The translations under genes and the position numbers were made by a program. Below the pieces are notes generated by a model that saw only the letters and a list, made by a program, of their open reading frames with translations, did not search any database and was not told where the DNA came from. Shown here piece after piece: positions 41,601-53,600 of a DNA stretch of 64,000 bases. Position 1 is the first letter of the stretch. Each line of letters opens with the position of its first letter. Location: NCBI GenBank assembly GCA_026874595.1, contig CM049318.1, forward strand, positions 13,931,241 through 13,995,240, given 5' to 3'. Source of the DNA: Sipunculus nudus. Lineage: Eukaryota > Annelida > Sipuncula > Golfingiida > Sipunculidae.

Positions 41601-44600
41601 CTAGTCTACAAGTCCTGATTTTTAGCTCAGCTGACTATAAGTCATCTGAGCTATAGTCGTGGTCCATTGTCCGTCGTCCGTCCGTCTGTCCGTCCGTCCG
41701 TCCGTCCGTCCGTAGATGTGGCACGTTTTGAAACCGTAAGACCTAGGAATCCAAAATTCGGCATAATGTTAGATGTCCCCAAGATCTCCTACCAAGCCGA
41801 AAACTGGGTCTTTGCGACTTCATTCCTTTGAGAAATTTAGGAAAAACCTCAATTTTTTATTAAAAACCTATTTTCACACTTCAGGACTGGCTTATATTGA
41901 AACCGCTCATCTGTTTTTCCTCATATTTACCATAAATATTTCTCTATAAAGTTCCTATGTACATGCCAGAAATTAGGTCTGTATTATATAATTTAAAAAA
42001 GTTATGGACCCAAACATAATGCATTTTGTAAAAAATCAGGAAAGATATTTGATCACTTAACACAGGACATATTAAAGCTATGGACTTTTTTTCCAGTAAT
42101 ATAACTTTATTTTATCAAAATTAAATTGTATACCCAAAATAAGATCAAAATCTTTAAAATTTTTTTAAATATTAACAAAAATAAAAAATTGGTACCTTAA
42201 ATTTTGCCCAACTTTGACCATGGCACGTTTTTTTCCTGTAAGTACTGTGGATCTAATTTTCACAGCATGTACATATAAGGATTTAATCTGTTAAAGTCTG
42301 AAATTTGAAAATAAAAGCTGCAAAATTAGGCTAGTTATTGAATTTTTTTGGAGGCTCTTGTTGTATTCCCTTACATTGTCAAGCAGTCCACTGTGGTCAC
42401 TGTTGGTCATTCAGTGCAGCTCTCTATGCTCCCAAGATTGTTGGCATAATGTTAGATGTCCCCAAGATCTCCTACCAAGCTGAAAACGGGGTCTTTGCGA
42501 CTTTGTTCCTTTGAGAAATTAAGGAAAAACCTCAATTTTTTTTATTAAAAACCTATTTTCACATTTCAGGACAGCCTAACTACGCAACCACTCACCTGTT
42601 TTTTCTCATATTTACCATAAATATTCCTCTATATAGTTCCTATGTACATGTCAGAAATTAGGTCTGTATTATGTGATTTAAAAAAAGTTATGCGCTCAAA
42701 CATAATGCATTTTGTAAAAAATCAGGAAAGATATTTGATCACTTAAAACAAAACATTTTAAAGCTTTGGACTTTTTTCCAGTAATATATCTTTAATTAAT
42801 CAAAATTAAATTGTATACCCAAAATTAGATCAAAATCTGTTAAATTTAAAATATTAGCAAAAATAAAAAATTGGTACCTTAAATTTTGCCTAAATTTGAC
42901 CATGTCACATTTTTTTCTTATAAGTACATTTGATTTAATTTTCACAGCCAGTTTACATGTGGATTTAATCTGATGAACTTTGAATTTGAAAGTATAAGCT
43001 TAAAAATTAGTCTAGCTATTGAAGTTTTTTAGAAGCCTTAATGTATTTGTATTTTCTAGCATCATGACCCTACTTTTGTTTACCTGGTAATCCAAAAATT
43101 GGCATAATGTTAGATGTAATTGTAAATATTCATATTCTTCCATACATTTCCTATGTACATACCAAAATTTCGGTCAGTATTGCATAATTTGTTGAAGTTA
43201 CATAATGCACCTTGTAAAAAATCAGGATATATATTTACTCACTTAAAATAAGAATGGCTGAGACGTTTTATCAGGAATATAACATCATTTAATCAAGATT
43301 CAATTGTATACTGAAAATTAGATCTGAAAAATGAATTTTTTTTAAGTTATTAGCATAAATATAAAATCAGTACCTTAGATTTTGCCCAACTTTGGCCACG
43401 GCACAATTTTTTCCTGTAAGTACTGTGGATGTTATTTTCACAGCATGTACACATAAGGATTTAATCTGTTAAAATCTGAATTTGAAAATAAAAGCTGCAA
43501 AATTAGGCTAGTTATTTAATGTGTTTGGAGGCTCTGGTTGTATTCCCTCACATTGTCAAGCAGTCCACTGAGGTCACTGTAGGTCATTCAGTGCAACTCT
43601 CAATGCTCCCCAGGCTATTATGTAATCCCATCACTCAGGCAAGCCCTCTCTCTTGTTGAGCTTGACCAGGCTGCCAGCATAATACCACAGGGAGCCTTTC
43701 TCTCCCCCCCCCCCCCCCCCCACCCCCACCCCATTCTGTTGACCGCTGTGTACTCTAAAAAAATGAATCTTATAATTTCACATTTTTTCAGCGATGAACA
43801 GTAACAACAGAGACCCCTCCCTGACCCACCGCTTCGATACTCAGGACTAATATACAAGACAAAGCTTATAATTTTTATGTTAAAAAAATTCTTTTTGTTG
43901 AGACTTGGACAATTTTGATTTTTTTAAAGAAAAAAATTTTCAGGAATTTAATCCTAATATTCAAATATGGTAAAATATTAGGACCCAATGTAAGTGCTAA
44001 CTGACAAGATTTAAGAAGATATAAATACTTGGTAGCATTTCATTCATATCTCTTAAAGTAGGCGGGGCCTGGGTGTGAATAACACTGTTAAACCTAGTTT
44101 TAAAATTAGGAATATTGGTCAAACTTTTTGGGATTAATTTTTAACTCATATAGCCATATATTTAACTTTTGAAAACTTAATTACCTTCACACATTATTTG
44201 TTTATAAAATGGAACTTTTATATGACACTTACCATAGGCCCATTTTTTCCCTTGGTGCATCACTAAATGGTTTCAGGCCAAAGGTTTCATTTATTACACA
44301 GTCCATATGCTTTAGCTCATGTCCATTATTCTATAATTTACAGAGGTTCATTTAAGCTGGGCCATTTTCTCTTAGCTTTTCAAATGGTTTGTGTAGTCAC
44401 TTGCTTTGATTACAGATGCAGGGTCCCACTCCAGGTCACTGGAAGTCAGCTATGCCAGGGTTTCTGATTTATTACAGTCACTGGGGGAGATCCCCTGCTG
44501 TGACAGGTGTACAGTTATTCTCATATCACCATCCCAACCAAATCCCCCCCCCCCCCCAAACCCAACCCACCAAGTGTTATGCAGTAATTGTTATTGTTTT

Positions 44601-47600
44601 TACTTTATCTCCTTAATTGTAATGCTGTTTCCACTCCAATATGCAAAGACTTTCCTTGAAAAAATAATTCAAGGTGTAATCCAGAAGATGCAATGTTGTG
44701 TAATGTAGCATTTTTAAAGAAATCAATTTTCTTTTAAATGATTTTAACAAATATAATTGAACCCATCAGTATGCTTAAATTATTATAAAATATGAAGCAC
44801 ATTATGGATAAATAAAGACACAATTAAAAATTGTGAAATCTAAATCAAGTATTATTTTTAGATATTTATTGTTTTGCAGATTTAAAAGATATAAATTTGT
44901 GGTGAAAAATTAATAAACATTTGTATGCATGATGTGGTGTTATCTGACAAGATTAAGATTTATGATGATGCAATTGAGAATTATGAATCAACTTTTATAT
45001 TCAGATATATATGTTAAATTGGAAATGTATAGAAATATAAACTTAAACTAGAAAATAATTGATGTGATAAAAAAATGAGGATTTAATACAAACATTTGTT
45101 CATTATTTTCAGCAGAATTTGAGATCAGGCTTTGTTTGCCCTGTTTTATGTGGTTAATTAGCTATATTTCAACTGTATACATTTCATAAAAAAATACATA
45201 TATATTTAATAATATATATTATTCTAAAAAATAGATTCAATTGAACAAATGTGTAAACTACTGAAATGTCAACAGTTAATAGAAAAACCAACTAATGATC
45301 ATGGTAATAGTACAGATCATTTGTTCACAAACTGCTCACATGCTTTAGTTTCAACATTAGGAAACACATGGTCAGGTCACAGAATATTTTTTGCAACAAT
45401 TTCTTGCTCATCAATACAAACCAATCATATAAACCAACCATAGCCTTTATTACCTCTTCCTCTTACACTTTATCTCCATTTGATATTATTTTAGATTTTT
45501 ACCTTCAAAGTTAACGTCAGCTGAGCACAGTGACCCATAGGTCCCTTGTTACTTCTGGTTAAATGGCTTGAAATATATTAAGATATAGTGGCATTAGTGC
45601 ACGCACTTTATAAATACCTTTTGAAAACTACTTAGAAAACACCAGCTTGTATAAAACCTGTTTAACTTTACTGTTGGACCTGTTGGCTAAACAGTTTATT
45701 CCTAAAGTTTTTGAGGACACTTCTGAAACTTTTCCAAGCAACAAAGACTGCCATATAAGTCTTTGTAAGTTTTAGGCTTTATTACTTTGATTTGTATCAA
45801 CAAATATTACAAGAGGCTTCATTTAATCTTTTTCTTATTATTGGCTGAAATTTCATTCTCAAACAATTCCTTCTTTGCCATAATTCTTTCTATATCTGAT
45901 TGCACTATTGAAATTATTATTTGATATTATTGAAGAATTTAGCTTCATCTTTTTGAACATACTCATTCATCTGATAATGAAGCTATCAAAAATTATAAGA
46001 TCTCTGATGCTTAAAATTCATTGTATACCATGGCAACCATAAGATAATAATGCTCTGTGTTATGAATTTCAGAAATTAAAGAGAACCAGAATACTGAAGT
46101 AAAGTGCGACCAGTTTCTGAGTCCTCCACCAAGAACTATAGATCATGCTGAAGCTCCCGATCCTGTAGCTCTCCTGGCATCAGTGTATGACTTCGGAGCT
46201 TCTCCTCAAACGAGCGCCACGCCGGTCTCCAGGCGGACAAGGAAGGGGCAGAAGAAACAAAGGAAACAACAGGCCGTGACTAATTCCAACAAAATGTGGG
46301 GCTTTGCGAGTGACCAGCCATGTGGACACCCTTCTGTAATGGAGGAAAAATGTACCAGTTGCCAGAAGAAAAAAGATGGAAAAACACGATCGGTTCTGTT
46401 TGAGATGCCTAAACTTGACTTAGTACATGAGGTTGATGGTGCTGATGATGGAGATAATGATGAGGAGGCTAGTGCCCCCATCAGTGATAGGCTTAATGGC
46501 CTACTTGACGAGGCAGCAAATGATGACATGCAGACTGACAATGTTCCTGACAATCCCAGGGTTCCTAGTAATCACACAGACTCCTTAGTGACCCTTAACA
46601 AAGATACATCCTCTGTGTTGGACAGATCCAACTCATTGTCATTAAGCAGAACTGAAGCAATCTCATCAAGAAGCAAAAGTAGCAGGAACAAGAAAGTAAA
46701 AAACAAAGATAATTCAAAAGAGAACACAACAGATGCAGCTAGTATTTTTGATGACCAAGAAATTGTTGACCTTAAAGAAAAAGAAACAAAAGCAACAGAG
46801 TTGGTAAAATCACATTTAAATGGTAAAAGGAGAGGGAGAAGAAGGCTGGTGAATGTTGAAAGCAGTGGTGATGAGCAGGGAAAAACAGAGAGCTCTGTGG
46901 TTCAAGAAGTTGTGAATGAGAAAGGTGCTAGTGCAAAACTGGCAATTGGTGAGCAAGGGAAGGACCTGTTGGACTGTATCACAGATGATTGGCGGAATGG
47001 TGTTGCCGAGTCAGGTGCTTCACATTCCAAATCAGGACCATTTGGTAAAAACACAGACTTAGCGAAAACAGATAAAACTACCAGGAGTAGTTCAAATATG
47101 GAAAATAGTTCTCCAAGTCGCAGGGTTTTAAAAGCCAAAAGAGGCCCAAGGAGGTCATTAGGTGCTACAGGTGAGAAGCCACCAGATGGTGCCAGCAGTG
47201 TTGACTCTGCTACAGAGACAGGCTCGCTGACAAATCCACAACCTTCTACACCTACAACAAAGAGTGCAAAAGCCACTGCTGATATTTCACCAGTCAGTCA
47301 AAGGAAAAAAGGAAACAATTCTGGAACAGCTTCATCAGCATCAACAAATACTAGTGCTTCATCAGCCAATCATGCAGAAATAGGTGGAACCCCACCTGTC
47401 AGTAAAAACAAAAAAGGTAGAAAATCCATCTCAACTCCTGACAGTCAGAAGAAATGTTCGTTGAATACAGATGCTTCACCTGCCAATCATACTAAAATGG
47501 GTGGAACCCCACCTGTCAATCAAAAGAGAAGGGGCAGAAGGTCAAATACCACACCTGTCAATCAAATAAAAATGGCAGGTTCTTCAGAGACTTTGCATCA

Positions 47601-50600
47601 TTTGAATGGTGCCTTGCCAGTCACACCTGTCAGTCAAAAAAGGAAAGCTTCTAATAAACTTTCAACGCCTGTCAATCAAGTAAGGAGGGCAGGGCATTCC
47701 ACAAGAAGTCCAGGAAGTGTCCCGGAGAGCCCAGGCTGGTTAACAAAGAAGAATGCAAAAGGAGAAACACCACTCCATGTGGCCGCCATCAAGGTTTGTT
47801 GTTGCAATAACTAATTTCTGTTATATGTAGAACTTAACTGGGGTTAAGATTTGGGTGATATGTATAAAAATAAATTAATATCATCTTAAAAAATGTCTCC
47901 AAATCTGTCCAGAATATGCATTAATTACCCTGGTAACTGTTTTACAATAATCTCATGTCTTTTAATATATAGACAACTAATAATCACAACTTGAACATAA
48001 CAGGCAGTAACTTTATTTTAATTCTAGAAATTAAATTTATTAATAGCAGATAGTCAAGATATTCAATAGCTGATATTCAAGGAGGATACAAACTGCTTGG
48101 TATGTGTATTGTTGAAGAAAGTTCATTTATGTTTTTGCTACACTTTATCATATCATTTATGCTGTGCAATATCTTAGCATTCATTGGAGCTAAAGAATTT
48201 AAGGAGATATATCAGCATTCTGGTATTATGAATTGACAGCATATCACACAATGTCTGCATTCTTCTTCAGGGTGATACAGAACGAGTCCGTGAGTTACTG
48301 GAACAAGGGGCAACACCCAATGTCAAGGACAATGCAGGCTGGACACCACTGGTGAGTCATTCACGGTTCACAGAAGAGTCATACAAGGTCCACACAAGTC
48401 ATCCAGGGTTCACACACAACTCATCCAGGTTTCTCACACAAATTATCCATGGTTCACACACAAGTCATCCAGGGTTCACACACAAGTCATCCAGGGTTCA
48501 CACACAAGTCATCCAGGGTTCACACACAAGTCATCCAGGGTTCACACACAAGTCATCCAGGGTTCACACACACACATTTCATGCAGGGTTCACACATCAT
48601 CCAGGGTCCACACACTAGCCATCCAGGGTTCATACACAAGTTATCCAGGGGTCACACACAAACCATCCAGGTTTCTCACACAAATTATCCATGGTTCACA
48701 CCCAAGTCATCCAGGGTTCACACCCAAGTCATCCAGGGTCCACACCCAAGTCATCCAGGGTCCACACCCAAGTCATCCAGGGACTCAGACATGGGTAATA
48801 GTAATAGATAATAGTAATAGGCAGTAATTCAATTACTTTTCATCAGTAATAGGTTATAATAGATAATAGGCAGTCCAAAAATGTTGAATAATAGTAATAG
48901 TAATAGTAATAGGCAGATGATTAATAGATTAATAGCTATTACTTTAACTATTACCAGTCAGGGGGGGGGGGGGGGGGTAATAAAGAGTTTGTGGGTCTGA
49001 GTGCAAGTCAGCAGGAACACTGATAAGGGCTCCAGCTGAGGTGAACCTGCATGCTTTCATGCTCATTAACATATGATTTCAGGCAGAAAATGAAATGTAA
49101 ATGTAATCTGAGTTAGTGTTTCTTTCAAAGAACACTATGCAACTGCATTCAGTTGCAATTAGAATTTTGTTAAATTACAAAGGATTTTCAGTTATGTGAA
49201 ATAGGTAAATAATAATAGTAACATTTTCAGATACCCACCCTGATACAATGAAGGAAACCATACTCTTATGATAAGGACAAAGTTTGCACATCGCCAAGGC
49301 TCACTGATTATTGCAGCATCTTAATAAACTAGGTATCTATGAGTAGGCAAAAGAGAAACCCCCTGAAAGAGCCCTCAAGCCCTTATCTTGCCTCTCTTGC
49401 CTACTTCAGCCCCTGTGGAATGCGTCTTTATGACTGCAGGAATAATCTTCAGACCAGATCATTGCTGGGTGTAGGACAATCCCCCCCCCCCCCTCTTTTG
49501 GATTACTCAAAAATAACTCAAAATTAAAATTTACTATACAGTGAAACCTCATTGTGTCCAAGTCGAAGGGACCCTCAGAAAAGGTTCGACACATCTGGGG
49601 TTCAACACAAGCGGGTTTTGTTTGGTTATAACTTAACTAGAGTTGTTCAGAATCTTGAGTCTGTAACTTCGACATAAGCGGGGTATTCGACTTAAGCGAG
49701 TTTGACACAACAAGGTTTCACTGTATTTATATTTTGGGTTAAATAAACAAAATCAATATCAGTGTATACCTTACACTAGTAAGGTTATAAAAATAAAAAT
49801 AATCAGTCAAATGAAAATGCAAATAATCAGTATTTGATGAATAATCATTCATGATAATAAAGATGTATATATTGTCAATGTTTATATTGTTCATAATCAA
49901 TTAAAAGACTCATTAATTATCTATATATACAATATTCTTACTACTGCACAGTTACTACTGCACTGTAACAGGTTTCACTTGAAAGAATTTTAAATGTAGC
50001 CATACATTTAAAAAAATAATCTAAAATTTAAAATAAAGCTTGCAAAATTTGGGGGGGGGTGCTCTTGTCTGTACCACACTGTTGCCACCTGGGGGATTCA
50101 ACAGCTTATGTTCATCAGGTGCAATGGGCACTTCATTTAGTTATGAACTATTCATGCACCATTTCTTGTTTATTTAGTGGTTGGTAACATATTTTAGTGT
50201 GGCCTAACCAGCAATCAACCTAAGATTCTTCAAGATTAAATGTTTTTTTCATATTTTAATAAACCAGTAAAAGTTAATAGTAATAGTAATTGGAGTAAAG
50301 TAATAGTAATAGCCACCTATTACTTTTGGTGAAACACTGTAAATAATAGTTAATAGTAATAGGCAAACACCCAAAGTAATAGTAATAGGCCCTATTATTG
50401 AAATCAGTAATAGACCCCATGTCTGTCCAGGGTTCACACACAAGTCATCCAGGGTATACACCCAAGTCATCCAGGGTCCACACACAAGTCATCCAGGGTT
50501 TACACAGGTCATTCAGTATAAGTTAACTGATACAATGCAGGAAAAACACTTTTGCATAAGATGACTGTTAACTATTTTGGCAGCTTGTTCCCTGGAATAC

Positions 50601-53600
50601 CAGCACTTTATATTATATTGATCTGTTAGGCAAAATAAATAAAAATTGAATTAACAGCATGAAGCCTGTAACCATGGCCGTGTGGAGATTGCTGAGCTAC
50701 TGACCAAGCACGGTGCATTCATCAACATCCCCGGCATGGACAATGACACCCCTCTCCATGACGCTGTGCAGAACTACAGGCTTGACTGTGTGCGATTACT
50801 GGTCTCCTCTGGTGCTTCTGTAAATGTCAGGTATGTCTTGTAGGTGCTGGCATCTGTCAGGTGTTTCATGAACTAAATCATTTGAAAAGAATGTGCATGA
50901 AGAACTCTCTAAATTATATATTTTATAAAGTATTTGTTATTTTTCAGTTTTCAGAAATGTAGCTCATATTAAATGGACAATCTCTCCATCCTCGATCTCT
51001 TTCCCTCAGCACATACACATGAAGAGTAAAGCTTCCTTTCCCTAATATTTTTGTTATGCACTCTCTTTATATAAATTTATGAGATAGCAAAAATCTTCCC
51101 ACATAATTTTTATCAAAATAGCAAACTGATCCACTAGTCTTGTCAGAAATGCATCAAGATAGATTGTTTGTGTTGTCATGATAAGAAGGGCTTTACTGGT
51201 GATTAAAATGATAACTTTCACATGCTCCTGCCCCTGTCACCATGTATATCAAGACAGGGCACGATAAATGACAACAGCTTGCAACTATTATTTGATATGC
51301 TCATAGCTCATACATTGACTGTTTATTGTTAAATTGTGTACAGGAACAGTCAGGGGAAGACACCTTTAGACCTGGCACAGAATGGCATCATGAGGGAAGC
51401 CTTACAGATACCAGTGGAGAAAGATAAAGTGTCAACTGTCTCAAGTGTAGGTACAAATCTAAGCTGTGTTGAATCTGTTATTTTTGTATATAACTGATAT
51501 TTCTAATATGCTTTAGTAATATTATAAAAAGTACTTCCTGGATAATTCACATTAAGTAAAAAATTACTTATATAATTTAATATTTCTGCTACTTATGTTG
51601 AAAACACAACCAGCCGTTTTACATACATTTTAATGAAAAGAAAGAATCCTTGACTCATGGAAATGTTAAGGTTGCAGTCTGTTTCATCATATTAAATGAT
51701 ATTGTTGATTAACAAAAAGGTCCTACAGCATCAAGTAAAACTCACTTTAATTAAGATCTCTTTCATCATATGGATTCATGAAAATTTAATTAAAGTGCAT
51801 AAGACTGAGCAACATATAATTACAAAATAAAATGATAAAGTTTATTTGTCTATTTATAGCAACAGGTGCCAGCTTCCATTGCTGTCCACCAGGTGGTGCT
51901 ACTGACCACAGGATTTAAGCGAGAGGAACAGAAGCTGGTCCAGCAGCTGGCATCCCTGCTGCATGGGAAGACAGTCCAGGAGTTCTCTGATGAAGGTAAC
52001 AATCCATGACCTCAAATACAAGGCTCCTAGACCTAATATGTTCCCTATTCTGTGCTCTTTTTAGTTTACATGTGAATGGCAGTAGTATTGTTTATCCAAA
52101 CACTTGTTTATCCAGAAATTTGTTCATCTAAAATTGAAAACTGAGTACCAAAATTTAGACCGTTTATCTGAAATCTAAACAATTTTGTACATTTTACAAG
52201 CTTACATGGTAAATTGATTCAATTGCTGTTGCCTATGTTCATTTTTGACTAGCTTCATTATTTGTGTCTGTCAGTAACAGATCAACTCCGGTGCTGGGTG
52301 ACAGGATGGCAGTCATGGTGAGACCGACTGAATTGTTTATCCAAACGATCATTTATTAAACAAAACCTGTCCCCCAAGCTTTTTGGATAAGCTCTAAATA
52401 AAGCTCTACTTTATGGCCATGATGTGGCTCGTCTCTTAACAGCTTCACTCAGCACAGCTGGCAGATTCTTACAAGCCAGTTGCATATGTGATATTTGGTG
52501 GTGCCACCTATATTTTGATGATTTAGATGCATTTTCTGTTTTATTGTAATTTCTTTTAGCTTTTCAACCAATTATGCAGGCCATGATGTGAGAAACCCTG
52601 AAAGTAAAACTAACAGAATGTGCATCGTCCCCATGTATATAGTGCCAGCATGGAAAAGTTGAAGGGTATTGGCTCAGTCAATGTGTGTCTCAGAACTATT
52701 ACAGATGTACTGGCTAATTAGACTGAAAAAAAGTGCTCTTTTCAGTAAATTCAGACACAGCATAAAGCTTTTCAAGCCAGTTACTGGCAAGATTTTCCAA
52801 ATTTTATAATATTTGCTTACACGTTTTTTTTAGATCAGCTGACTTTCAAGCGGAGTTGTAACAATGGGTCTTTTACTGTTGTCCTTGTAACTGGCTGTCA
52901 GTCAATCAGCTTAGCAAAAACAGCTAATTTATTGGCATAATATATTACCATTTGTTGTGTTGCTGTGATAATTCACATGGAATTTAATCAATTGCCACAG
53001 GGGTATTTTGCAGTGCTCTTGTGTGTCATGTGTATATTTATATTTATTTCAATAATTTTTTTTACAGTGACTCATGTGGTGACTACTGTGAACTCTGACG
53101 GCATGTGTCCTCGCACCATCAAGTACCTGCAGGCTGTTCTCAGCGGGAAGTGGGTTGTGAATAAAGAATGTAAGTTCTGAATCCTTAGGCCAGACTTCAC
53201 TTCACAAACTAAACATTACAAGTTCAAAGTTCTTAGCAAGAGGTCACTTCTACACAAATTTTAAACTTTTCAGTTAGGGATTGGGGATTGTTGGTGGTAA
53301 AAAGAGAATGTAAGTTCTAAATTCTTCAGCCCCATGTCATTTATACACAGATCTACACAGATTCAATGTTACAGTTAGGGATTGTTGGTTGTTAATGAAG
53401 AACGCAAGTTCTAAATCCTTCAGGCATAGTAAGGGATTGTAGGACAGCTTACTTGTTAGAAATGTCAAAATCAGAATTTGTCACCCAAAAAATCTTATTT
53501 ACCATCATGGTTCGGGCCATCTTGAAAATTAGAGAATGCCTTGAAAATGAATATACCCCTTTCAGATCAAGGAAACTTGGAAAAATTTGGAGGAAAAATG

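Noticed and set aside
44406-44708. LLQSLGEIPCCDRCT-like frame, first taken for the BARD1 RING start
   Set aside because: It lies downstream of RING exons 2 and 3, inside the HINE-like element. The true first exon is 35566-35627.
46206-47276. Minus-strand frames of 115 and 124 codons
   Set aside because: Antisense shadows of BARD1 exon 4.
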